From IMG/VR virus record IMGVR_UViG_3300009506_000033, positions 1 to 59,895 of that record: 59,895 nt of DNA, one strand, 5' to 3'. The notes under the pieces were generated by a model, which searched no databases, was not told the origin of the DNA, and was given only the letters and a program-made list of their open reading frames with translations. The translations under genes were made by a program, and so were the position numbers. Origin of the DNA: a virus. Numbering within the stretch: the first letter of the stretch is position 1; the number at the start of each line of letters is the position of its first letter. Positions 16,016-23,382 of this stretch are shown here, in pieces.

Positions 16016-16959
16016 TGAGCACCGCAATGAAGCTGTTTGACAAGGCAGTACCGGCACACATCTCGTCCCTGTTCGGTGTCACCGACAACGATGACCTGAC
16101 GCAAGGCGTAGGTGTGGGTTATCCTGTGTTCTCGATTCGCGGCAGCAAGTGGCGCATCAAGAAGGGCGACGACGAAACCCTCATCACCATCCCCAACACC
16201 GAGGACGCAGCCCCGGCCATCGAGGTGGTGATCCTGAAGGCGAACCCGGCGCTGTCGAAGACGTACTACAAGGCTGCCTTCGTCGAGGGCACCGACGCCA
16301 AGCCGGACTGCTTCTCGAACGATGGCGTCAAGCCCGACCCGTCCGTGGAAGCCCCGCAGTGCAAGACCTGCGAAGCCTGCCCACAGAACGTCTGGGGCTC
16401 GAAGATTTCGCCGCAGGGCAACAAGGTCAAGGCTTGCGCCGACGTGCGCCGTCTGGCTTGCGCACCCGCTGGTGATCTGACTCAGGCCATCCTGCTGCGC
16501 GTACCGGGTGCATCGCTTGGCGACCTCGCCAAGTACGGTGGCGACCTGAAGAAAGCCGGTGTCAGCTATGCCGCTGTCGTGACCAAGCTGGCATTCGACG
16601 CCGACGCAGCGTACCCGAAGCTGACCTTCAAGGCAGTGCGTTACCTGACTGCCGAAGAAGCGCACACCGTGCTGGAGACGATGAAGTCCGGCATCGTGGA
16701 AACCATCGTGTCTCTGCCCATTACCCACGGTTCTACCGAGGGCGGCGAGAAGGCCCCGGAGAAGGAACCGACCAAGGCCGAGACGAAGCCCACATCGAAA
16801 AAGGCTGCTGCAACGACAGCGGCATCGACTGCTGAGGAGGCACCGCAGTCGAAACCGGAAACCCCGGAACCCACCTCGGAAACCCCCGCCGCAGCTGAGG
16901 TGGTTTTATCGCCGGAGCGGGCAAGCAAGCTGGACTCCATTTTGGAGTCACTTGCGTAA
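16015..16959 (+). CDS. Putative zinc-containing ssDNA-binding-like protein
   Basis: Residues 1-240 form a beta-rich domain interrupted by a cysteine cluster (Cys99, 116, 119, 122 and 141) in the pattern PDCFS...CKTCEACPQNVWGS...KACADVRR. Residues 245-300 are a Pro/Thr/Ala/Glu-rich acidic linker, and the end is a short helix. A core plus acidic tail is the layout of phage ssDNA-binding proteins, and the gene sits between helicase and primase, but the assignment is inferred. I know the pattern as a conserved but poorly characterised phage family. Confidence 0.6.
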   Translation: MSTAMKLFDKAVPAHISSLFGVTDNDDLTQGVGVGYPVFSIRGSKWRIKKGDDETLITIPNTEDAAPAIEVVILKANPALSKTYYKAAFVEGTDAKPDCFSNDGVKPDPSVEAPQCKTCEACPQNVWGSKISPQGNKVKACADVRRLACAPAGDLTQAILLRVPGASLGDLAKYGGDLKKAGVSYAAVVTKLAFDADAAYPKLTFKAVRYLTAEEAHTVLETMKSGIVETIVSLPITHGSTEGGEKAPEKEPTKAETKPTSKKAAATTAASTAEEAPQSKPETPEPTSETPAAAEVVLSPERASKLDSILESLA

Positions 16960-16978
16960 TTTGCAGAAGGAGTGAATC

Positions 16979-17230
16979 ATGTCCATTAAACTTGAAACAG
17001 GCATCCCTATCCCCCCGGTGCGCCGGGGACTGGCACTGCCGTTCGAGGCGCTCGAAGTGAATGAGTCGTTCTCAATGGCTGTCCCCAGCAACCAGAAACC
17101 GGGGCAGTTCGCATCCAAGATTCGTTCGCGCGCGATGCTGTATGCCAAGCGTCACGGCGGCAGATTTCTTGTGCGCATTGTTGACGATGAGGGCGAAGGG
17201 GATGCTGTGCGCTGCTGGCGCACTCAATAA
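16979..17230 (+). CDS. Conserved small phage protein, 83 aa
   Basis: Contains PFEALEVNESF and a basic FASKIRSRAMLYAKRHG helix, a pattern seen in small phage replication-module proteins of unknown function. It is the last gene before two hairpins that end this transcription unit. Confidence 0.7.
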   Translation: MSIKLETGIPIPPVRRGLALPFEALEVNESFSMAVPSNQKPGQFASKIRSRAMLYAKRHGGRFLVRIVDDEGEGDAVRCWRTQ

Positions 17231-17237
17231 CAATACA

Positions 17238-17255
17238 GCTCCTCGTGTGAGGAGC
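17238..17255 (+). terminator. Hairpin upstream of the main terminator
   Basis: GCTCCT...AGGAGC forms a short stem-loop just after the stop of the 83-aa gene. It has no T-tract of its own and probably supports the next hairpin. Confidence 0.5.
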
Positions 17256-17257
17256 CG

Positions 17258-17294
17258 AGAGGTGGTGTGTGTGTGTGCACCACCTCTTTTTTGT
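17258..17294 (+). terminator. Rho-independent terminator
   Basis: A perfect 10-bp stem (AGAGGTGGTG with CACCACCTCT) has a GT-repeat loop and is followed by a run of T. It separates the polymerase-to-ssDNA-binding block from the regulator and primase genes. Confidence 0.85.
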
Positions 17295-17308
17295 TCTATT
17301 GTTAAGGG

Positions 17309-17578
17309 ATGGCCACACTAATGATACCGTCATTCAACAAGACCGTGTTCGATACGGCACAACTGCGAACGACCGAAGTCGCCAGTTTGCTGTCTGTCCA
17401 CAGAGTTAGTGTAAGTCGCTGGCGCGCAGGTAAGCCGGTCGACAAGTTCCTCATCCCTGTGCTTGTTGATTTCCACTGGCGAGTTGGGCAAGCTGTCAGT
17501 TCCGGCAGCCTTCCTTTACCGCCGGATATTCGTGGTCGAGAGCGTGTACCAGCAATAAAACGTGCACTTGAGCTGTAA
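17309..17578 (+). CDS. Helix-turn-helix regulator-like protein, 89 aa
   Basis: Residues about 21-43 (TTEVASLLSVHRVSVSRWRA) form a clear helix-turn-helix. Length and position after a terminator fit a small phage transcriptional regulator. The first ATG (17309) lies almost on the AAGGG motif; an ATG at 17321 has better spacing. It is one of three candidate DNA-binding proteins that could recognise the intergenic palindromes. Confidence 0.7.
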   Translation: MATLMIPSFNKTVFDTAQLRTTEVASLLSVHRVSVSRWRAGKPVDKFLIPVLVDFHWRVGQAVSSGSLPLPPDIRGRERVPAIKRALEL

Positions 17579-17610
17579 CCACATCAACAAGAATTCGGGG
17601 GCTAGTCGTA

Positions 17611-20418
17611 ATGGGGGATTTCCTAACTAAAGTATTGCCGTCGCAAGGTGTTTACTGTGTGGCGGTGCAGAAGCCGCAGGGATTGCGGCAGATTTTCGCA
17701 GACAGCATTGAGCAAGCGGTAAACCTGATACACACATGGGATAGCTACGGCTTCACCGTGTACTTTGCTACCGCATCATTCAAAGATAATTCGAGCCGCA
17801 AAGCCGAGAACGTCGCGTATTTGCGCGCGCTCAGGCTGGATGTGGACTGCGGTGAAGGCAAGGGCTACCTGACAAAGCGTGATGCGATCATCGCCACCAT
17901 GCACTTCTGTGAAGAACTGGGGCTGCCTACTCCTGTCATCGTGGACTCTGGCGGCGGCGTCCATGTGTACTGGCCGCTCACAGCAGATACAACCATCGAG
18001 AACTGGCTGACACCAGCCACACGGCTGAAGCAGGCCTGTCAGCTTTACGGGTTGAACGCTGACCACGCCATCACCGCCGACGCTGCCCGTATCCTGCGGC
18101 CTGTCGGTACGCATAACCGGAAGTACGAAGACCGCACGGTGACGCTGCTTGGCGATGCTGATGCCCACGCGCTGGCCGAACTTGACCACATACTGGCGAA
18201 GGCTATCGAAGCGTGTGGGGAGCAGCCACTTCGGGGCTTCGTGGAAGACAAGAACCTCAACTCCGACCTCATGGGCGGCATGGAGTACCCTGAGTCATAC
18301 GGTGAGCGCATTGCCGAACGCTGCAAACAGGTTGGCCTGATGCGCGATACCGGCGGTGACGTGGGGTACGAGCACTGGCGCGGCGTCATCGGCGTGCTGA
18401 AGCACTGCGTCGATGGTGAGGCACTGGCCCACGCATGGAGCGCGCGGCGTGAGGAAACCCACCACAGCCAGCTGGACGTTCAGCAGAAGTGGGATACATG
18501 GAGCGCAGGGCCGACAACCTGCGACTTCTTCCGCAAGCAGAACCCCAGCGGCTGCGAGGGATGCCCCCACATCAAGGCCACGTCACCCATCGTGCTAGGT
18601 CGCCCCGACCCTGAACCCACGGCGCAGCTGGAGATACCGGAAGCCCCGCCGGTTCCTTCCAAGGAAGTCGAAGTCCCGCCGGACTACCTGCCGAAAGGCT
18701 ACCGCCGCGCGACGGACGGCAAGCTGTACGTGAAGACCGACGACGGCTGGCGCGAGTTCAGCAAATACGATGTGCTCCCTGTGTGCATGGAGCGCGATGA
18801 CATTGGCGACATCGTCATCAAGCTGCACGTCATGTTCCCGATTGAGGGCCGCCGCGAACTGGAACTGCCGCTAGTAAAGCTGGCAGAACCTAAGGAGTTG
18901 AAGAAGCAGCTGTATAGTAAAGGGGTATGCCTACGCAGTGATGAGGACGTAAAGACAATGAGCGGGTACTTGATTAAGTATATCGACGAACTACAGAATG
19001 CTGCTGCTCCGATCCAGCTGTATCAGCAGATGGGTTGGACAGATAATAACCACTTCGTCTGGGGTGACAAGCTCCTCACCCCGACCGGCGAAGCCAAGGT
19101 CAGCCTCTCCTCCAGTGTGCCGGAAAGCATCAAGGCCGGGTTTACGACCAGTGGCACGCTGGAGGGCTGGCAGGCTGCGGTAGAGCCTTATAGCCGTCCG
19201 GGTATGGAAGGGTATGCCTTCGGCTTCCTGAGCGCGGCAGGGTCAGTCCTGCTGCCAATGACGCTGTATCGTGGCGTGGTGCTGAGCCTCGTGTCACCGG
19301 CACCGGGCGAAGGCAAGTCCACGGTGCAGAAAGCCATCAACAGCTTCTTCGGCGATCCCGCCCTAACCGCCCTGCAAGCCAAGGACACCGTACTCGCCCA
19401 GTACAACCGCCTGTCCATCTACCAGAACATCGCTGCCACCGTGGACGAGGTGACGGTGATGCAGCCCGATCAGCTGTCCGAGTTCGTCTACCAGATACCC
19501 CAAGGCCGTCAGCGGTTGCGCCTTACCCGCGACGCCAACGAGCGCGCGAATGCGCTGGAGTGGGCCACCATCGTGGTCACGTCCAGCAACCAGAGCCTCG
19601 TGTCCAAACTCGCCACCCTCAAGCATTCCGCTGAAGCTGAGTCGGTGCGCATCTTCGAGTATTACATCCGTCACCCACGCACGCTGAAGAAGTATGAAGC
19701 CGACCAACTGTTCGGCAAGTTCGACACGAACTTCGGTCACGCAGGCCCGCGCTTTGCCCAGCACGTCGCCCAGAACTGGGTCGAGGTCAATGCGCTGGTC
19801 AGCCAGCTTCAGGAAAAGATCGACCGCGAAGCCGACATCCAGAGCAAGGAACGGTTCTGGTCGGCGCTCATGGCCGTGAACATCGCGGGCGGCATCATCT
19901 GCAACCAGCTCGGCCTGACCAACTTCGACATGAAGGCGATCTACCGCTGGGCGATGGAGCAGCTGGCCCTGATGCGCGGCGTCACCGAGAGCACCGAGTC
20001 CGACGCGAAGGCGCTGCTCGGCCAGTACCTCAACGAAGTCCAGAACTCGATGCTGGTCATCGACAAGGCCCCCGACGCGCGGCGCGGCACCATAGCCAGC
20101 ATCCGGGTATCGCCACACAACGCGCTGCACTGTCGCGTCGAGCAGGAAACCGGCAAGGCGTGGATCAACCGGGAGCATATCCGCAAGTGGCTTATCGGGC
20201 GCATGGCCGACTACAACGAGGTGGTACGGATGCTCTCATCCGAGAAGGTCATCGTCCACACCAGCGTGCGGAAATCGCTGGGGGCGGGCACGTACTTCAC
20301 CACCACGCCGGTCGCCTGCTGGGAAATCGACCTCAACTCCACCCCCATCCACCTCGTCATCAACAACGACGATACCGCCACCGTGGTGCGCCACCCTGTG
20401 GCAGACCTGCCAACCTAA
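17611..20418 (+). CDS. Primase-helicase (AEP-like primase plus P-loop ATPase)
   Basis: It primes DNA synthesis and probably unwinds DNA. Residues 1-200 are an archaeo-eukaryotic-primase-like domain: RLDVDC (Asp77, Asp79), DSGGGVHVYW (about 111-120) and RILRPVGTHNRK (about 164). A Cys-rich segment (CEGCPH, about 318) follows. Residues about 520-720 are an ATPase: SPAPGEGKST (Lys569; the first P-loop Gly is replaced), TVDEVT as Walker B, and a sensor-like VVTSSNQS. The C-terminus is helical. At 935 aa it fits the DUF927/D5-like phage primase-helicase class. AT-rich codon use occurs at 18860-19060. Confidence 0.85.
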   Translation: MGDFLTKVLPSQGVYCVAVQKPQGLRQIFADSIEQAVNLIHTWDSYGFTVYFATASFKDNSSRKAENVAYLRALRLDVDCGEGKGYLTKRDAIIATMHFCEELGLPTPVIVDSGGGVHVYWPLTADTTIENWLTPATRLKQACQLYGLNADHAITADAARILRPVGTHNRKYEDRTVTLLGDADAHALAELDHILAKAIEACGEQPLRGFVEDKNLNSDLMGGMEYPESYGERIAERCKQVGLMRDTGGDVGYEHWRGVIGVLKHCVDGEALAHAWSARREETHHSQLDVQQKWDTWSAGPTTCDFFRKQNPSGCEGCPHIKATSPIVLGRPDPEPTAQLEIPEAPPVPSKEVEVPPDYLPKGYRRATDGKLYVKTDDGWREFSKYDVLPVCMERDDIGDIVIKLHVMFPIEGRRELELPLVKLAEPKELKKQLYSKGVCLRSDEDVKTMSGYLIKYIDELQNAAAPIQLYQQMGWTDNNHFVWGDKLLTPTGEAKVSLSSSVPESIKAGFTTSGTLEGWQAAVEPYSRPGMEGYAFGFLSAAGSVLLPMTLYRGVVLSLVSPAPGEGKSTVQKAINSFFGDPALTALQAKDTVLAQYNRLSIYQNIAATVDEVTVMQPDQLSEFVYQIPQGRQRLRLTRDANERANALEWATIVVTSSNQSLVSKLATLKHSAEAESVRIFEYYIRHPRTLKKYEADQLFGKFDTNFGHAGPRFAQHVAQNWVEVNALVSQLQEKIDREADIQSKERFWSALMAVNIAGGIICNQLGLTNFDMKAIYRWAMEQLALMRGVTESTESDAKALLGQYLNEVQNSMLVIDKAPDARRGTIASIRVSPHNALHCRVEQETGKAWINREHIRKWLIGRMADYNEVVRMLSSEKVIVHTSVRKSLGAGTYFTTTPVACWEIDLNSTPIHLVINNDDTATVVRHPVADLPT

Positions 20419-20428
20419 AGGAGCAAAC

Positions 20429-20695
20429 ATGTGCATGATTTCCATGATCGGTGACGACTGGCGTCAACGGTTCCCCACCCAGTGGCCCCAATTCAACCCT
20501 GAGCAAGTCACGCGTGCTGAGTTTGAAGCGCTGCGTAAGGAAATGGAGGAGTTGAAGCAGCTGCTGCTTGCCGCCAAGAAGTACGACGAAGCCACAGGTC
20601 AGCCGGACTGCGAGGTGGATGAGAAGGTCGCGCTTATCAAAGCGGTCGCCAAGGCGGTCGGTGTTGATATGGATGCGGTGTTTCCTCGTGGCTGA
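20429..20695 (+). CDS. Small unknown protein, 88 aa
   Basis: It has a good ribosome binding site (AAAGGAGCAAAC). The central helix (FEALRKEMEELKQLLLAAKK) may be a coiled coil, and the tail is acidic and helical. Its stop overlaps the next GTG start. Confidence 0.65.
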   Translation: MCMISMIGDDWRQRFPTQWPQFNPEQVTRAEFEALRKEMEELKQLLLAAKKYDEATGQPDCEVDEKVALIKAVAKAVGVDMDAVFPRG

Positions 20696-20828
20696 CGGCC
20701 TCTACCGCGTCACCACCCCCTACCTTTGCGCAGGGTTCGTCGTCGAGGGCGGCAAGGTAACGCGATGCGCCCCCATCCTGCGGAAGCGTCTGGCTTACTG
20801 GATGACGGTGGCTAGTAAGGTTCCTTGA
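20688..20828 (+). CDS. Conserved tiny phage protein, 46 aa, GTG start
   Basis: The product begins VADGLYRVTTPYLCAGFVVE and ends in an ILRKRLAYW segment. This small family is very common in phages of Proteobacteria (recollection). Its function is unknown. The GTG overlaps the previous gene by 8 bp. It is the last rightward gene before the convergent terminator. Confidence 0.75.
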   Translation: MADGLYRVTTPYLCAGFVVEGGKVTRCAPILRKRLAYWMTVASKVP

Positions 20829-20895
20829 CAGCCCAAGCCGTCCCACCTACAGTTCGTTCAAGGCTGCTGCGATTAGCTCCGCTTTCCTCCCTGAA

Positions 20896-20910
20896 AATGC
20901 AGCCTGCATT
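20896..20910 (-). terminator. Hairpin serving the leftward transcript
   Basis: AATGCAG-C-CTGCATT is a 7-bp inverted repeat. Read leftward it is followed by TTTTC, so it can end the late transcript. Confidence 0.6.
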
Positions 20911-20911
20911 C

Positions 20912-20942
20912 GCCACCGCTCCCCCCAGCGGTGGCTTTTTTT
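20912..20942. terminator. Bidirectional terminator at the convergence point
   Basis: GCCACCGCT...AGCGGTGGC is a perfect 9-bp stem with a C-rich loop, followed by a run of T on the + strand. It lies between the last rightward and last leftward genes. Confidence 0.85.
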
Positions 20943-20945
20943 CGT

Positions 20946-21341
20946 TCAGCGGTTGGAGTTGAAGGCAACGACCGCTGCGTAATACATCTCGCACAGGTCG
21001 GATGGGTAGCCTGCCGAATACAGCGCCGCACGGAAGACCCGGTGGGCGACGTGGGCGGGGACAGGAGGGTTGTCACCCCGGCGCAGATAGTCGTGCAGTA
21101 CGCCCTCGGCAAACCCAAGGAACACACCTGAGCCGAAGTAGCGGATGACCATCGCCTGACCCACGACGGGGATGGCGGCCATCGCAATGGGGATGCTGGC
21201 CCCATCGGTGCGGAAATACTTGGGGATGGTGAACGTCCGGCCCGTAACCGCATCTTCGTACCGCCGCTCAGACAGAGTCATCCAAGGGAACTTGGCCCTG
21301 TCGTTGAGCAGCCGCACGTCGAGCGGGTCGAGGAACGACAT
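20946..21341 (-). CDS. DUF1353-family protein
   Basis: The family signature is visible: RTDGASIP near residue 44, then a hydrophobic segment, EGVLHDYL (His about 83) and a C-terminal FRAALYSAG helix. DUF1353 proteins are common at the end of phage late operons, often near lysis or tail genes; the function is not established. The start overlaps the stop of the lipoprotein gene. Confidence 0.85.
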   Translation of the reverse strand: MSFLDPLDVRLLNDRAKFPWMTLSERRYEDAVTGRTFTIPKYFRTDGASIPIAMAAIPVVGQAMVIRYFGSGVFLGFAEGVLHDYLRRGDNPPVPAHVAHRVFRAALYSAGYPSDLCEMYYAAVVAFNSNR

Positions 21342-21631
21342 TACTGTGCAGGCGGTGTAGGTGCCGAAACCGACTTGGTGCAGAGCTTCTTCCAGCCGTC
21401 GATCTTCTCAGGCGACGTACCGTACCGGCGCTGCCAAGCACCCATCGTGGGAGCTTCGCACACGCCCCACTCCGACACTTCCAGCTCGGCATCGGCAGCC
21501 TTCGCACCGTTGATGGCGACAGCCGATTTGACGATACCGTACTGGGTGCAGCCCGACATCGCAAACATGATGAGGAACGCCACCCCCAACAACCACATAA
21601 ACCGCAGGAACGTATTTACCCGGTGTGTCAT
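21341..21631 (-). CDS. Phage lipoprotein, possible outer-membrane lysis partner
   Basis: The N-terminus has a basic start, a hydrophobic helix (residues 10-25) and a lipobox ending MSGC with the lipidated Cys28. Three more cysteines occur later. It lies among lysis genes, so an o-spanin-like role is possible, but at 96 aa it is longer than classical Rz1 and not proline-rich until the tail. Start ATG chosen at the ATGA overlap with the nuclease gene. Confidence 0.7.
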   Translation of the reverse strand: MTHRVNTFLRFMWLLGVAFLIMFAMSGCTQYGIVKSAVAINGAKAADAELEVSEWGVCEAPTMGAWQRRYGTSPEKIDGWKKLCTKSVSAPTPPAQ

Positions 21632-21972
21632 CCTTTTTTCCCTCCAAAATACGGCTTGGCGTAGCCCTCTACGACCATCACCTCGTTGACGTGAATCTCC
21701 ACCCCTTGATCCGATGTGACATAAAAATCTGCCAACCACCGGCCATACTTATCAGGCTTGTAGGTTTCAACTTTGGTCAAAGGCGCTTTGAACAGCGCCT
21801 CAATGCGCGCCGTGGCTTCGTCATGCCCCGACTGGTGGCGCTCAGGCGTGTCGATCCCGTACAGACGGAATATCTGAGTCCACCGGATATGGTTGCCCAT
21901 GTCGATGATGACCTCGATGGTGTCACCATCAAGGACGCGAACTACCGAGGCGTGCTGGTAGACGTAACTCAT
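21628..21972 (-). CDS. Staphylococcal-nuclease-like (TNase) domain protein
   Basis: A calcium-dependent nuclease fold with the catalytic residues in place: RVLDGDT (Asp16, Asp18), FRLYGIDTPER (Arg36, Asp41, Thr42, Glu44) and KYGRWLA (Arg78). It is short (114 aa) with no signal peptide, so it is probably intracellular. It is locked by 4-bp overlaps between the holin-like and lipoprotein genes, an unusual place for a nuclease. It may degrade host DNA or RNA late in infection. Confidence 0.88.
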   Translation of the reverse strand: MSYVYQHASVVRVLDGDTIEVIIDMGNHIRWTQIFRLYGIDTPERHQSGHDEATARIEALFKAPLTKVETYKPDKYGRWLADFYVTSDQGVEIHVNEVMVVEGYAKPYFGGKKG

Positions 21973-22163
21973 TTCGGCGGTGCGGGCTGGTTGGCCACGG
22001 CGATGCGCAGGCCGGAGATGGCCAGCAGCTCCATCGTGCGCTGGATGGCCTCGCCCAAGTCCATGCCGCCCCCGGCGAAGGTAAACCAGACGACGCCGAT
22101 GCTGGAGATGACAGCCGCGTGGGTCTTGTAACCGGCAGCGAAGGTGTTGATGTTGAAGTTCAT
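21969..22163 (-). CDS. Holin-like small membrane protein, 64 aa
   Basis: One hydrophobic helix (about residues 15-32), a glycine-rich turn and an amphipathic C-terminal helix. Size and position beside the endolysin gene suggest a holin or pinholin. The evidence is positional. It has a good ribosome binding site (AAAGGAG). Confidence 0.6.
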   Translation of the reverse strand: MNFNINTFAAGYKTHAAVISSIGVVWFTFAGGGMDLGEAIQRTMELLAISGLRIAVANQPAPPK

Positions 22164-22175
22164 TTCAGGCTCCTT

Positions 22176-22583
22176 TCAGGGATAGACAGAACGGCGCAAC
22201 TCGATGTGGGGGCCGTCGCGCTGTTTCCAGTCACCACCCCACACGATGTCGATGCCGAGCTTGGTGGCCACTTCCTTGATGTGGACAGCGGCCTTGGCGT
22301 ACAGCGGCCAGTCCCACCGCAACTGCCCGTTGACATAGCAGAGGAAGTCCACGGCGTGGCTGACGGGGCTGGTTCCGTACTTCGGGTCAGACGGTACTTT
22401 GGGGATGTGGCGGCTGTTCATCGTCCACGATGCGCCTGCCTTGACGAGCTGCGCCTGACGCTGGCGGGTGCGGGCAACCTCGCCAACCTCGATGTCCACG
22501 GGGCACTGCTTGGCGGCCTCGGTAAAGAGCTTCTGGAGGAGCGGGTGGGCTTTCTCAAGCCGCTGCATTGATCGAATGTTCAC
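22176..22583 (-). CDS. Endolysin, M15-type peptidoglycan peptidase
   Basis: It cleaves peptide cross-links of peptidoglycan during lysis. SRH (His59), HAVDF (Asp79) and GPHIEL (His126) form the zinc site, with Asp123 as probable catalytic residue. The pattern is that of T5-like L-alanyl-D-glutamate peptidases, and 135 aa matches that family. There is no signal peptide, so release depends on a holin. The start is GTG at 22583 behind AGGGAG. Confidence 0.88.
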   Translation of the reverse strand: MNIRSMQRLEKAHPLLQKLFTEAAKQCPVDIEVGEVARTRQRQAQLVKAGASWTMNSRHIPKVPSDPKYGTSPVSHAVDFLCYVNGQLRWDWPLYAKAAVHIKEVATKLGIDIVWGGDWKQRDGPHIELRRSVYP

Positions 22584-22592
22584 TGTATCTCC

Positions 22593-22688
22593 CTACTTGT
22601 TTAACAGGGCCACAAGCATTCCCGACATGAACCCTACGGCCACGCCGACCCAGAATGCGAACCAGACAAGCTCACTTGTGCCGCTCAC
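22593..22688 (-). CDS. Tiny membrane protein, 31 aa, GTG start
   Basis: A single hydrophobic helix (about residues 8-28) ending LLNK. The GTG lies inside the end of the preceding gene, so translation would be coupled. It may belong to the lysis cassette; its reality is not certain. Confidence 0.4.
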   Translation of the reverse strand: MSGTSELVWFAFWVGVAVGFMSGMLVALLNK

Positions 22689-22845
22689 GAGGATTTCGGC
22701 GGGCGATACGTTCGAGCCTGTTAAGTACCCGCGCCCGTGCGCTCTTGTTCCTGTTGGTTATCGGCGGTGTGGTGAGGTACACCAACACACCTATAGCCAG
22801 CATCAGCAGTGCTGCCAGTGCGATTGCGATAAGTGATTCATCCAT
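22672..22845 (-). CDS. Small membrane protein, 57 aa
   Basis: Residues 4-27 form a transmembrane helix, followed by a basic cytoplasmic tail rich in Arg. The ATG lies one base after the preceding TGA. It could be a holin, antiholin or i-spanin fragment. Only topology supports this. Confidence 0.55.
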   Translation of the reverse strand: MDESLIAIALAALLMLAIGVLVYLTTPPITNRNKSARARVLNRLERIARRNPRERHK

Positions 22846-22846
22846 G

Positions 22847-23020
22847 TCAATCACCATCTTCCCTATGAATGCCGTCCTTACTATAGAACACACACTCGGT
22901 TTTGTCAGGATACCCGCGCACTCTGCGCTCACAAAATGGTTTGGGCAGATACATCAACGGAAGTTCCTCGACTTTCACGTTGTTGAAGCACGTATCGCAC
23001 AGCGGCTTATCGGTATCCAT
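22847..23020 (-). CDS. Small cysteine-rich protein, 57 aa
   Basis: CDTC at residues 8-11 and cysteines at 30 and 43 suggest a single zinc site. The ribosome binding site AGGGGT precedes the ATG at 23020. No family is recognised. Confidence 0.6.
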   Translation of the reverse strand: MDTDKPLCDTCFNNVKVEELPLMYLPKPFCERRVRGYPDKTECVFYSKDGIHREDGD

Positions 23021-23028
23021 GACAACCC

Positions 23029-23331
23029 CTATCTACCTGTTTTAAGTTCCAGCTTCTCCACCTTCGCTTCGAGCTTGTCGACCCGCTTTTCAAGCCTGTC
23101 CACGTCTGAGTGTACGTTATTGAAGTCACGTGTAGCATCAGATATGCGATAGCCATCTGTGCGATCCGTTGATACTGTACTCTGGAGCGATGTTACCTTT
23201 ATCTCCATCACAGCTACCTGCTCACGCAATGCGATAAGCGTTGTACCTGTCCAAATTAGTAGCGCCACCACAACAGCCTGTGTAACAGCGCCGAAATGGT
23301 GCTCCCATCGTGTCACTTCCCTGTCTTGCAT
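23029..23331 (-). CDS. Membrane-anchored coiled-coil protein, i-spanin-like
   Basis: Residues about 13-35 form a transmembrane helix (AVVVALLIWTGTTLIAL). The rest is a long charged coiled coil (RLEKRVDKLEAKVEKLELK). This is the topology of inner-membrane spanins or of phage membrane-proximal proteins. The start at 23331 was chosen for its AGGGAG; an ATG at 23358 would add nine residues. It is the first gene of the lysis block after the spike-like gene. Confidence 0.6.
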   Translation of the reverse strand: MQDREVTRWEHHFGAVTQAVVVALLIWTGTTLIALREQVAVMEIKVTSLQSTVSTDRTDGYRISDATRDFNNVHSDVDRLEKRVDKLEAKVEKLELKTGR

Positions 23332-23382
23332 AGCCCACTCCCTAAATTTCTTTAGCATGATAAATTACTTATAGCTAACACA

